From positions 1 through 64,000 of the forward strand of contig JACRPC010000036.1 in assembly GCA_016214125.1 (NCBI GenBank): a stretch of DNA of 64,000 nt. Reading direction: 5' to 3'. The DNA comes from Rhodospirillales bacterium (GTDB taxonomy: Bacteria; Pseudomonadota; Alphaproteobacteria; Rhodospirillales; WMHbin7). Both the position numbers and the translations under genes were made by a program. Shown here one piece after another: positions 1 to 8,042 of this stretch (the stretch's first letter is position 1; each line of letters begins with the position of its first letter). Under the pieces are notes generated by a model that was not told the origin of the DNA, did no database searches, and saw only the letters and a list, made by a program, of their open reading frames with translations.

Positions 1-77
1 ACATTCTCCCCCGCCGCCATCCGCTCAAGTGCCGCAAGCTTGAAGGCTCGGCTGTAAAATCCCCGTTGATCCGTCAT
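1..77 (-). CDS. Transposase N-terminus, cut by the window edge
   Basis: An ATG at 77 on the minus strand opens a reading frame of 25 codons that runs off the left edge. It begins MTDQRGFYSRAFKLAALERM. The FKLAALERM-x-AGEN pattern resembles the N-terminal helix-turn-helix of IS3-type OrfA and related transposases. A strong ribosome-binding site, GAGGAGAGAACTG, sits directly upstream. The nearby 22-bp repeats fit an insertion-sequence end. The family cannot be fixed from 25 residues. Confidence 0.55.
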   Translation of the reverse strand, partial: MTDQRGFYSRAFKLAALERMAAGEN

Positions 78-79
78 CA

Positions 80-98
80 GTTCTCTCCTCTTGAGAAC
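80..98. repeat. Inverted repeat overlapping the transposase leader
   Basis: GTTCTC (80-85) and GAGAAC (93-98) form a perfect 6-bp inverted repeat with a 7-nt spacer. It covers the ribosome-binding site of the transposase fragment. It could form a hairpin that limits transposase translation, or be a binding site for the protein. Confidence 0.4.
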
Positions 99-164
99 TG
101 TCCCCTTTTTTATTGTCTCATTCTAGGGGGGCACTCCAGACATGTCCCCTTTTTTATTGTCTCA
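99..164. repeat. Two 22-bp direct repeats, likely insertion-sequence end
   Basis: The 22-mer beginning TGTCCCCTTTTTTATTG and ending TCTCA occurs identically at 99-120 and 143-164, 44 bp apart. On the minus strand it reads TGAGACAATA...GGGGACA, a layout typical of insertion-sequence termini. The copies lie just upstream of the transposase fragment, so one of them probably marks the element's end. The second copy may be a remnant of an earlier insertion. Confidence 0.55.
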
Positions 165-189
165 CCCATGGGGTGCAGTCCACACTGGT

Positions 190-211
190 TGAGACAGCGT
201 AATTAGGGACA
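190..211. repeat. Degenerate inverted copy of the 22-bp repeat
   Basis: TGAGACAGCGTAATTAGGGACA matches the reverse complement of the 99-120 repeat at 15 of 22 positions. Both outer blocks, TGAGACA and GGGACA, are intact and only the centre differs. This could be the opposite terminal repeat of a collapsed element. Confidence 0.4.
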
Positions 212-846
212 GATTGCGTCAAACGCCGCATCCAAACTTCCCTTGGCGCCTTCTTGGCGTTCCTTTGCGTTCTTGGCGTTTGGCGCCTTTCTTGGTGCCC
301 GCCCCGGCTGGCAAAATCAGAACCATGTTGTTTTCATGTTCAGACTAAATATAGGAATTTTTCTTGACATCCGATTCAAAAACTAATATCTTTCATGAAC
401 ATCGCGCCGTCACACGGGTTGGCGGCGGCTGTAAGACAAGGTGAAAATGCTGGTTCCGCCAATCCCATCAAGGCGTTGGCGTGATCGTGGCGGCGTTTGT
501 TGCAAGCGATTCCCGAAATGACGGAAATACGCATGCATTTTCAAGGCGCTAATCGCAAAAATGCTAAAAGAATGCGCCGGATTCAGGGCTGAATCGAACG
601 AAATCAACGACTTACTTGAGTCAAAGCGGCGCAAACCTGGCCCGACCCAAGCCCAAACCGGCACAAAGCTGGCACAGATCGGCGCAAATCGGGCCCAAAC
701 GGAGCGACGGCGAAGCCGAAGCGACTGGCGCGTTGAGCGCCCGCGCCCCTATGGGCGCGAATGCCAAGCCGGCGGAGACCGGCGCCGGCGACTGAGGCTA
801 ATCAAAGAAAAGCCCCGCCCGCGCCTCTCCACCCTCTTCCCCCTCC
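212..846. other. Gene-poor stretch
   Basis: No convincing gene is seen. Around 236-300 there is a low-complexity run built on TTGGCG/TTTGCG words. From about 630 to 700 there are loose CAAA/CCCA repeats. The short open frames here lack conserved features and good ribosome-binding sites. A sigma-70-like promoter at 364-392 is the only clear signal. Confidence 0.5.
364..392 (+). promoter_or_regulatory. Orphan sigma-70-like promoter
   Basis: A consensus -35 box TTGACA (364-369) is followed 17 nt later by TATCTT (387-392). It points right, into the gene-poor stretch, and no credible gene follows before the minus-strand glucan synthase-like gene. It may drive a small RNA, be a relic, or be chance. 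Confidence 0.3.
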
Positions 847-3441
847 CTACCCCGCCGGCTGGGGCGAGGGCTTGCGCAGGCTCAAGGCCGGCGTGACGCT
901 GATGAGCGAGGTGATCAAGGCCGCCAGGAAGGGCATCGATTGCACCACCAGCACCAGGGCCCACAGCCGGGCGTCGCGGTCGTGGGTGCCGTAGCTGTAA
1001 AGCACCGCGCCCGCCGCCGACCATTGGCCCAAGGCCAGCGCCAGCTCTTCCCAGGCCATCAGCACGCCCTTCAGCATGGCGGCCTTGTTCTCCATCTTGG
1101 GCGTGCGCATGAAGGGGATGGTCTTGGTGAAGATGCCGTGCAGCACCGCCTTGCCGATGATGAAGGTAAGGCCCATGCCCGCCACCGCCGAGCCGATCTG
1201 CTGCGCCACCGTGCATTTCACCCGCATCTGGTAAAGGAACAGGTGGGTGGCGAGCTTGTAGAAGAAGACGAACAGGGTGGGCACGGCGAACTCGACCAGC
1301 GGGAAATCGAAATAGCGCGGCGCCGTCACCAGCCCCACCGACCACAGGATGCTGGCCAGGGTAAAGATCAGGAACAGCGAATCGGCCACCCAGGGCAGCC
1401 AGCCGGCGACGAACTGGAATTTCTGCCCAAAGGCCAGGCCGGTGCTCTTCGACCAGGGCAATAGCGAGCGCCAATGGCCCTTCATGATCTGCATGGCGCC
1501 ATAGGCCCAGCGGTAGCGCTGCTTCTTGTAGCCCATGAAGCTGTCGGGCGTCAGGCCCTTGCCGAAATTGTGGTTGACGTACACCGACTGGTAGCCGTTC
1601 TCCAGGAATTTGAGGCCCAGCTCGGCGTCCTCGCAAATATAGCCCTCGCCCCACTTGCCGGCCTTCTCCAGGGCCTCGCGGCGGATCAGGGTCATGGTGC
1701 CGTGCTGGATGATGGCGTCGTACTCGTTTCGGGCCACCATGCCGATATGGAAGAAGCCGGCATACTCCCAGTTGATCATTTCCTTGAAGGTGTCGTTCTC
1801 CCATTCGCGGTGGTCCTGGGGCGCTTGCACCCAGCCCACCTTGGGGTCGTCGAAATAGGGGGCCAGCGCCTTCAGCCAATCGGAATCGACGATGTAATCG
1901 CTGTCGACGACGCCGATGATCTGGGCCTCGGGATCGGTCTGCGAAAGGGCGAAGTTGAGCGCGCCCGCCTTGAAGCCCGGCCAGGAGGGCAGGTGGAAGA
2001 ACCGCACCTTGGGGCCCAGCGTGGCGCAATGCTCCTCGACCGGCGTCCACACCGCCGGGTCTTTGGTGTTGTTGTCGATGACCAGGATCTCGAAATCGGG
2101 GTAGTCGAGCTTGACCAGCGAATCGATGGTGAGGATCACCATCTGCGGCGGCTCGTTGTAGCAGGGCAGGTGCAGCGAGACCTTGGGATAGCGCGTCCCC
2201 TCGGGCTGGTTTTTCAGGGGCGCGAACTGACGCTTCAAACTTTGCGCCCAGGTCAGTTCGGTGAGTTCGAAAGTCGAGATCAGGATGACGAGCAGAAGGG
2301 CGATCTGGCCGGGCACCAGCACGCCCCACATGATTTCCGGACCGGGCGCGAAATCGCGGATCACCGGCACCGAGGCGGTCCAGATCACCACCGAGGCGGC
2401 AAGCTGGGTCATGACGGCGAAGAACAGGCGGCCGCCGATCTTCACCTCGCGCCGCCGCCAAAGGAACCAGACCAGGGGGACGAAGCCGACGATGGTCGCC
2501 GCCGCCGCCAGTTGCGGCCATTCCTTCATCTCGACCACCGGGCCGGTCATCGGGAATTTTTCGTTGCGGTTGGCGTCGTAGAGGCCCCAATGGGCGCCCA
2601 CCGACCATTCGATTTCCGATTTCCAGGGCTGGTCGAAGGCCTCGATGATGTTGTAGTCGATGTTCTTGGCCCGCGCGATGTTGAGGAAGCGCCTGAGGAA
2701 CAGGGCCTGGTTGATCAGCGACGGGTCGGCGCCCATGCGCGTCTTGCCCGAGGACGGCCAACCGACCTCGGTGATGACGATGTGCTTGTCGGGGAAGGCG
2801 CGCTGGATTTCGTCGTAGCGCGTCAGCAGGTAATCGACCGCCTCGTCGACCGGCACCCCTTCCCAGTAAGGCAGGATGTGGATGGCGATGTAATCGACCT
2901 CCTTGGCCAGCTCGGGGTGCTTGATCCAGACGTACCAGGGTTCGGCGGTCGAGACCGGCACCTTCACCTTCTCCTTGACCCGGCGCAGATAGCGCACGAG
3001 CTGCGGCAGCGTGACGTCGCCGCGATGCAGCGCCTCGTTGCCGACGATCACCCGCTCGACGTTGCGGTTGTTGCGGGCCAGCGTGGTCAGGCTGCGGATC
3101 TCGGCCTCGTTCTTGCCCAGCCGGGTGTCGATCCAGGCGCCGGCCAAAACCTTGAGGCCGTATTTCTTGGCCAGCTCCGGAATCACCTCGAGGCCGTCGA
3201 GCGAGGTGTAGGTGCGCACCATCGCCACCTTGCCGGCCACCAGCTTGAGGTCCTTGTCGATGGCTTCGGGCGTCGGGTTGCGACCCAGGATCGGGTTGTC
3301 GTCCTTCTGATAGGGGCTGAAGGAGACGCCGCGAATCTGCCCCGACCAGGAGACGTCGGTGCGCGGACGGTTGAGGATCGACCAGATGGCAAGATTGCCC
3401 AGAACGACCAGGACCAGAACGACGAGGCCGGACAAACGCAT
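847..3441 (-). CDS. GH17-GT2 fusion, NdvB-like beta-glucan synthase
   Basis: An 864-residue inner-membrane protein. A membrane segment spans residues 3-21. A family 17 glycoside hydrolase-like domain follows (about 36-300), with NEALHR (Glu136) and EVGWPSSG (Glu225) as the usual catalytic pair. Two to three membrane segments (about 312-392) lead to a family 2 glycosyltransferase (about 418-650) with VDSD (512-515), ED (604-605) and QRYRW (641-645). The C-terminus is again membrane-spanning. This architecture matches the cyclic beta-1,3/1,6-glucan enzymes NdvB/NdvC of Bradyrhizobium. The likely role is UDP-glucose polymerisation with transglycosylation at the periplasmic face. Linkage and cyclisation are not visible from sequence. 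It stands alone, with no glucan-export gene beside it. Confidence 0.85.
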   Translation of the reverse strand: MRLSGLVVLVLVVLGNLAIWSILNRPRTDVSWSGQIRGVSFSPYQKDDNPILGRNPTPEAIDKDLKLVAGKVAMVRTYTSLDGLEVIPELAKKYGLKVLAGAWIDTRLGKNEAEIRSLTTLARNNRNVERVIVGNEALHRGDVTLPQLVRYLRRVKEKVKVPVSTAEPWYVWIKHPELAKEVDYIAIHILPYWEGVPVDEAVDYLLTRYDEIQRAFPDKHIVITEVGWPSSGKTRMGADPSLINQALFLRRFLNIARAKNIDYNIIEAFDQPWKSEIEWSVGAHWGLYDANRNEKFPMTGPVVEMKEWPQLAAAATIVGFVPLVWFLWRRREVKIGGRLFFAVMTQLAASVVIWTASVPVIRDFAPGPEIMWGVLVPGQIALLLVILISTFELTELTWAQSLKRQFAPLKNQPEGTRYPKVSLHLPCYNEPPQMVILTIDSLVKLDYPDFEILVIDNNTKDPAVWTPVEEHCATLGPKVRFFHLPSWPGFKAGALNFALSQTDPEAQIIGVVDSDYIVDSDWLKALAPYFDDPKVGWVQAPQDHREWENDTFKEMINWEYAGFFHIGMVARNEYDAIIQHGTMTLIRREALEKAGKWGEGYICEDAELGLKFLENGYQSVYVNHNFGKGLTPDSFMGYKKQRYRWAYGAMQIMKGHWRSLLPWSKSTGLAFGQKFQFVAGWLPWVADSLFLIFTLASILWSVGLVTAPRYFDFPLVEFAVPTLFVFFYKLATHLFLYQMRVKCTVAQQIGSAVAGMGLTFIIGKAVLHGIFTKTIPFMRTPKMENKAAMLKGVLMAWEELALALGQWSAAGAVLYSYGTHDRDARLWALVLVVQSMPFLAALITSLISVTPALSLRKPSPQPAG

Positions 3442-3573
3442 GGAGCTTCCGCGGTTCGAGGGTTAAGTGTTGGGACGGGCTCGTGTAAAAGGACTTCGCG
3501 GCAAAATTATGATGACGGCGCCAAGCCAGGGCGAGGATAGTAGCAAGAGCCAAGTTTGGGGTGAAGGAAAACG

Positions 3574-4788
3574 ATGCCAAAGGGTTGGGTGTGGGCGGGG
3601 CTGATCGGGCTGCTGGCCGTCCTGGCGCCAGGGGCCAGGGCGGAATCGCTGCGCGTCGGTTTCGTCTCCTCGTTGTCGGAGAGCGGCGCCAGCCTGGGCC
3701 GCGATCTGCTCGATGGCCTCAAATTGGGCTTCAAGCATGTCGGCGGCCGGCTGGGCGGCATCGACGTCGAGATTTTCGAGGCCGATGACGGGCTCGATCC
3801 GGCCCGGGCGGTCTTGCAGGCGCTCGATCTGGTCGAGCGCGAGCGGGTGCAGATCCTCACCGGCTCGGCCACCGCGCCGGTGGCCCGTGCGGTGGCGACG
3901 GCGCTGGCGAAAAGCCCGGTCATCCTGATCGGGCTGGTGCCCGGTCCCGGCGGGCTGGCGGGACCCGAATGCCGGTCCAATTACTTCGCGCTTGCCCCCA
4001 CCGACGATCTTTTGGTCGAGGCCCTGGCCCGGCTGGCCCAGCCCGGCCGCGAGCGCAAGCTGGCGCTTATCCTGCCCGCCACCGAGAACGGCCGCGCCGA
4101 GGCGCACCGCCTTGCCCCGCGCCTGGCGCCAAGCGCGACGGTGGCCTTGGAAATTCGCGCCGGGCAAATCCTTTATGACGAGCCGGTGGCGCGCCTTGGC
4201 CAGACCCGGCCCGATGCGGTGCTGGTGCTGCTGGGCGGCGGCATGGGGGTCAATTTCGTTCGCGCCTATCACGCGGCCGGGCTCAAGGCCAAGGGGCCGC
4301 TGCTTGGGCCTTACGCGCTCTTCGAGGCGCCCTATCTGGCGGCGATGGGCGAGGCCGGGCTGGGCGCCCGAACGGCGGCGCCCTGGAGCGACGATCTCGA
4401 CAATCCGGTCAACCGGCGCATGCTGGCCGAGTTCGACGAAGAGCATCGCCGCCCCGCCACCTCGCATGTGGCGCTGGGCTACGATCTGGCCCTGCTCCTC
4501 GATCTCGCCACCCGGGCGGTGCAGGGTCGGGTTTCCGACCGCACCGCCTTCCAGAACGCCCTGGCGCGGGCCAGCCTGAACGGCACCCGCGGCCCCTTGC
4601 GGTTCGCCAACAACCGCCATCTCCAGGCGCCGGTCTTCCTGCGCGAGGTCGGGCGCGACACCAAGGGCCGCCTGATCAACCAGACCCGCGAGACGATCGC
4701 CGCCCCGGCCGAACGCCTGGTCCCCGCCTGCCCGCTGGCGCTGCTGGAAGACGCCCCTCAGGCGAGCCCGCCGAAACGGCCCCAATAA
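3574..4788 (+). CDS. Periplasmic type 1 substrate-binding protein, orphan
   Basis: A 404-residue protein with a signal peptide (cleavage probably after PGARA, about residue 23) and a Leu/Ile/Val-type periplasmic binding fold beginning LRVGFVSSLSESGASLG. The ribosome-binding site GAAGGAAAACG is well placed. No permease or ATPase is attached, although a full Liv-type system starts at 5922. It may serve that transporter with a different ligand or act as a sensor protein. Its 3' end overlaps the convergent paaX-like gene by 31 bp. The ligand is unknown. Confidence 0.75.
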   Translation: MPKGWVWAGLIGLLAVLAPGARAESLRVGFVSSLSESGASLGRDLLDGLKLGFKHVGGRLGGIDVEIFEADDGLDPARAVLQALDLVERERVQILTGSATAPVARAVATALAKSPVILIGLVPGPGGLAGPECRSNYFALAPTDDLLVEALARLAQPGRERKLALILPATENGRAEAHRLAPRLAPSATVALEIRAGQILYDEPVARLGQTRPDAVLVLLGGGMGVNFVRAYHAAGLKAKGPLLGPYALFEAPYLAAMGEAGLGARTAAPWSDDLDNPVNRRMLAEFDEEHRRPATSHVALGYDLALLLDLATRAVQGRVSDRTAFQNALARASLNGTRGPLRFANNRHLQAPVFLREVGRDTKGRLINQTRETIAAPAERLVPACPLALLEDAPQASPPKRPQ

Positions 4789-5705
4789 TCGGCGTTGGCG
4801 GCCGGCAGCGGCCCGCGGGCGGTTTCCAGGCGCGCCTCGATATGGCTCTCGGCGGCGCGGTGAACCCGCCGGTAAAGATCGATCAGCAGGCTGCGCGCCT
4901 CGGCCCCCGCCCATCCGGCCGGAAGCAGGGTTTCGGGCAGCATGGGGTCGCGCAGGAGCACACGACGGAAATCGTGCATCGCCAGGACGCGCAGGGCGAA
5001 GGCGTGGGCGGGTTCGGGCGCCGGCTTCTGCGCCAAGCGCCGGCCGATCGGCCGGAAGCGCTCGAGAAAGCCCTGATAGTCGGCCGACAGGCGTTCGAGA
5101 TCCCACCCGTCGCGGATCAGCGCCTTCAAGCCGGCCAGGGCCTGGGGCCGATCGTCGCGGCTGGTCATCACCACCACCCGATCGGCCACCCCCAGATCGG
5201 CCAGCGTGGCCTTGAGGACCAAGGGATCGGCGTTGGGATGCGCCATCAGATTGGGGCCAAGGGCACCGAAGCCCAGCCAGCCCAATTCGCGGCGCAGGCG
5301 CTCGCGGGTTTCGGGCGCCAGGGCGGCTCCGGTGGCAATCACCAAATGCCACATGCCGTCCCACGGCCGTTCGAGCGGGGCGTAGAAGCGGCGGTGCGCC
5401 GCTTCGGTCCTAAGCCGCCCGGCCGCCGACAGGCCGTAGGTGCTTTGCCGGCCGATCGGCGTGGCGACCAGCCAATCGTCCTTGACCAGCCGAAAGACCG
5501 CGGTGCGGACCATGCGTTCGCCCAACCCCAATTCACCCATCAAGCGAATCAGGCTTCCCAGCCAGACGGTGCCGCCATGGGCGGCGATGGCGTCGCCATA
5601 GACGGTGACGATCAGCGATTTGGCCCGAGGCGCCAATTTCGCCAACAGTTCAGCGATCAACGCCCCATCCCGGGACGCCGGTCGGCGGGGTTGGTCAGCC
5701 GCCAT
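4758..5705 (-). CDS. PaaX-family transcriptional regulator
   Basis: A 315-residue protein resembling PaaX, the phenylacetyl-CoA-responsive repressor. An N-terminal winged helix (KSLIVTVYGDAI... through VRTAVFRLVKDDWL) is followed by the PaaX central and C-terminal domains (PWDGMWHLVI, DFRRVLLRDPMLPETLLP). Start 5705 was chosen because upstream codons in the frame look unlike the family and the usual length is about 300 residues. It is divergent from the Liv-type transporter at 5922-10443, which makes that operon its first candidate target. Ligands of the family are aromatic acyl-CoAs, but which one applies here is unknown. Confidence 0.8.
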   Translation of the reverse strand: MAADQPRRPASRDGALIAELLAKLAPRAKSLIVTVYGDAIAAHGGTVWLGSLIRLMGELGLGERMVRTAVFRLVKDDWLVATPIGRQSTYGLSAAGRLRTEAAHRRFYAPLERPWDGMWHLVIATGAALAPETRERLRRELGWLGFGALGPNLMAHPNADPLVLKATLADLGVADRVVVMTSRDDRPQALAGLKALIRDGWDLERLSADYQGFLERFRPIGRRLAQKPAPEPAHAFALRVLAMHDFRRVLLRDPMLPETLLPAGWAGAEARSLLIDLYRRVHRAAESHIEARLETARGPLPAANADYWGRFGGLA

Positions 5706-5733
5706 CGGGGCGTATCGTTCTCTTGCGAAGCAT
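5695..5733 (-). CDS. Possible 12-residue leader peptide overlapping the paaX-like start
   Basis: An ATG at 5733 has a much better ribosome-binding site (GGAGAGAAGG) than the paaX-like ATG at 5705. It encodes MLRKRTIRPDGG and stops at 5695, so it overlaps the start of the regulator gene in another frame. This is the geometry of translational coupling. It could equally be chance. Confidence 0.3.
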   Translation of the reverse strand: MLRKRTIRPDGG

Positions 5734-5827
5734 CTTGGAACCTTCTCTCCTCGCCAATTATCCCCTTGCCGGGATTGATCGATCCCCCATAATGGCGCCA
5801 ACGTCGTGCCGACACGTTCGACGGCTC

Positions 5828-5876
5828 TATAATGTGATACAGTTTTTGCTCGCAGTTTGCAAAAAATTGTGGCAAA
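5828..5876 (+). promoter_or_regulatory. Candidate -10 box and dyad in the paaX/transporter intergenic region
   Basis: A perfect TATAAT lies at 5828-5833, about 90 bp before the binding-protein gene at 5922, with no clear -35 box. Downstream, TTTGC (5856-5860) and GCAAA (5872-5876) form an inverted repeat with an 11-nt spacer. This could be an operator, for example for the adjacent PaaX-type protein. Confidence 0.3.
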
Positions 5877-5921
5877 AACGCATCGCAATGCCGATTAACA
5901 TTGTTTACGGGAGGACTTTGG

Positions 5922-7079
5922 ATGCGCGGTAAAACCCTTCTCACAGCCCTGGCTGCCGGTGCGGCCCTGGGCGTTTTCGGCCTTGCCGGCCCGGCCCCGG
6001 CGGCCGAGACCATTAAGCTTGGCTCCTATCTTTCGGTGACCGGCCCGGCCTCGTTCCTGGGCGCCCCGGAAAAGAAGGTGCTGGAGCATTATGTCGAACA
6101 GTTCAACAAGGCGGGCGGCGTGGCCGGCCGCAAGATCGAGCTGATCATCTATGACGACGGCGGCGCCCCGGACAAGGCCACCAGCTTTGCCAAGCGCCTG
6201 ATCGAGAACGACAAGGTCGATCTCATCGTCGGCGGTTCGACCACCGCGACCACCATGGCGGCGGTGCCGCTGGTCGAGGCGGCGGGCGTGCCTTTCCTCA
6301 ACCTGGCCGGCGCGGTGATCGCCGTCGAGCCGGCGAAGAAGTGGGTGTTCAAGACCCCCCACACCGACCGCATGGCGGCCGAGAAGGTCTTCGCCGACAT
6401 GAAGAAGCGCGGCATCACCCGGATCGCCATGATCTCGGAGAACGCCGGCTTCGGAAAATCCGGCCACGACCAGTCGCTTCTGGTGATGGCCAATTACGGC
6501 ATCCAACTGGTGGCCGACGAAACCTACGCGCCGCGCGACCCCGACGTCACCGCCCAGCTCACCAAGATCAAGAACACCGCCGGCGTGCAGGCGGTGTTCA
6601 ACTGGAGCTTTGGCCAAAGCCCGGCCATCGTCGCCAAGAACTATCGCCAGTTGGGCATCACCCTGCCGCTTTACATGTCGCACGGCGTGTCGTCGAAGGA
6701 GTTCATCACCTTGGCCGGCGCCGCCGCCGAAGGCATCCGCCTGCCGGCCGCCGGCATCGTGGTGGCCGATCAGCTCCCCGCCACCGACATCCAGAAAAAC
6801 GTCGCCATGGACTTCAAGAAGACCTACGAGGGCAAGTACAAGGAAGAGGTCTCCTCGTTCGGCGGCCATGCCTATGACGCCCTGATGATCGCCCTGGCCG
6901 CCATTCAGCGCGCCAATTCGATCGACAAGGGGAAGGTCCGCGACGAGATCGAGAAGACCAAGGGCTATGTCGGCACCGGCGGGACCGTCAACATGAGCCC
7001 GACCGACCATATGGGCCTTGATCTCACCTCGTTCCACATGGTCGACGTCAAGAACGGCAACTTCGTTCTCAACAACTAA
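5922..7079 (+). CDS. Liv-type ABC transporter, substrate-binding protein
   Basis: A 385-residue periplasmic binding protein. The signal peptide ends near residue 26 (GPAPAAETIKLG), followed by the type 1 periplasmic binding fold (SYLSVTGPASFLGAP..., DDGGAPDKATSFAKRLIENDKVD). ATG 5922 is chosen for its GGGAGGA ribosome-binding site 7 nt upstream and an immediate signal peptide. It is first in a five-gene operon with two permeases and two ATPases. Families of this kind carry amino acids, amides or aromatic acids. The divergent PaaX-type regulator hints at an aromatic acid, but the substrate is not determined. Confidence 0.88.
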   Translation: MRGKTLLTALAAGAALGVFGLAGPAPAAETIKLGSYLSVTGPASFLGAPEKKVLEHYVEQFNKAGGVAGRKIELIIYDDGGAPDKATSFAKRLIENDKVDLIVGGSTTATTMAAVPLVEAAGVPFLNLAGAVIAVEPAKKWVFKTPHTDRMAAEKVFADMKKRGITRIAMISENAGFGKSGHDQSLLVMANYGIQLVADETYAPRDPDVTAQLTKIKNTAGVQAVFNWSFGQSPAIVAKNYRQLGITLPLYMSHGVSSKEFITLAGAAAEGIRLPAAGIVVADQLPATDIQKNVAMDFKKTYEGKYKEEVSSFGGHAYDALMIALAAIQRANSIDKGKVRDEIEKTKGYVGTGGTVNMSPTDHMGLDLTSFHMVDVKNGNFVLNN

Positions 7080-7092
7080 GCGTAACGGCGAC

Positions 7093-7121
7093 CGCCCGCC
7101 CCCGAAAAACGGGGGCGGGCG
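7093..7121 (+). terminator. Intercistronic hairpin after the binding-protein gene
   Basis: CGCCCGCCCCCG and CGGGGGCGGGCG form a perfect 12-bp stem with an AAAAA loop, 13 nt after the stop codon. No T-run follows, so it is more likely an RNA-stabilising or attenuating hairpin than a full terminator. Such a structure would keep the binding protein more abundant than the permeases. Confidence 0.75.
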
Positions 7122-7154
7122 AATCGTATCCGCCCTGGGGGATCGACACCGACC

Positions 7155-8030
7155 ATGCTGGCTTCCTTCCTGCAATTCGTCTTCTCCGGCATCACCGTGG
7201 GCTCGATCTACGCGCTCTGCGGCCTGGGATTCTCGATCATCTTCAACGCCAGCCACGTCATCAATTTCGCCCAGGGCGAATTCATCATGATCGGCGGCAT
7301 GGCCACCGTCTCCCTGGTCGCCTTGGGCGTGCCTCTGCCGGTGGCCATTCTTCTCGCCATCCTGGCCACCATGCTGGTGGGCTTCGCCTTGGAGAAATTC
7401 GCGGTCGAGCCGGCCCGCAAGGCTTCGGTGACGACGCTGATCATCATCACCATCGGCGCCTCGATCTTCCTGCGCGGCATCGCCCAGGAACTGTGGGACA
7501 AGAACTTCCACAAGCTGCCGCCCTTCTCGGGCGACCAACCCTTCCTGATCGCCGGCGCCTCGCTGATGCCGCAAAGCCTGTGGGTGATCGGGGTCACCGT
7601 GGTGGTGATCGTCGGGCTTGGTTGGTTCTTCAACCGCACTTTGGAAGGCAAGGCGATGCTCGCCACCTCCTTCAACACCCTGGCCGCCCAGTTGGTGGGG
7701 GTCAACACCAAGAAGGTGCTGCTGATGAGCTTCGGCCTCTCGGCCATGCTGGGCGCCATCGGCGGCATCGTGATCACGCCGATCACTTTCACCAATTACG
7801 AAACCGGCATCATGCTGGGGCTCAAGGGCTTCTCGGCCGCCGTGCTGGGCGGCCTGGGCAACGGCATGGGCGCCGTGGTCGGCGGGCTGATCGTCGGCAT
7901 CGCCGAGGCGATGGCGGCCGGCTACTTCTCGTCGGCCTACAAGGACGCCGTCGCCTTCATCATCATCCTTTTCGTGCTCTTCTTCATGCCGAGCGGTCTG
8001 TTCGGCAAGAGCGGCACCGAGCGCGTATAG
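7155..8030 (+). CDS. livH: Liv-type ABC transporter permease, LivH family
   Basis: A 291-residue inner-membrane permease with about eight hydrophobic segments. The LivH signatures are GLGFSIIFNASHVINFAQGE near the N-terminus and FSAAVLGGLGNGMGAVVGGL near the C-terminus. It forms the membrane channel with the LivM-type partner, whose gene starts 12 bp after this stop codon. The substrate is set by the binding protein encoded upstream. Confidence 0.9.
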   Translation: MLASFLQFVFSGITVGSIYALCGLGFSIIFNASHVINFAQGEFIMIGGMATVSLVALGVPLPVAILLAILATMLVGFALEKFAVEPARKASVTTLIIITIGASIFLRGIAQELWDKNFHKLPPFSGDQPFLIAGASLMPQSLWVIGVTVVVIVGLGWFFNRTLEGKAMLATSFNTLAAQLVGVNTKKVLLMSFGLSAMLGAIGGIVITPITFTNYETGIMLGLKGFSAAVLGGLGNGMGAVVGGLIVGIAEAMAAGYFSSAYKDAVAFIIILFVLFFMPSGLFGKSGTERV

Positions 8031-8042
8031 AGGCCGGACACC

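Noticed and set aside
236-300. TTGGCG/TTTGCG repeats as a CRISPR or regulatory array
   Set aside because: The units are short, irregular and contiguous with no spacers, so this is low-complexity sequence only.
410-896. Open frames of 84 and 111 codons in the left gene-poor stretch
   Set aside because: There is no ribosome-binding site, family or consistent codon use. Part of the sequence is low-complexity repeat.
749-3580. Very long open frames overlapping the GH17-GT2 gene (749-3580 minus, 1474-3540 plus)
   Set aside because: They are out-of-frame reflections in GC-rich DNA. Their translations are Arg/Gly/Pro/Ala-rich with no domain, while the 847-3441 frame shows full GH17 and GT2 motifs.
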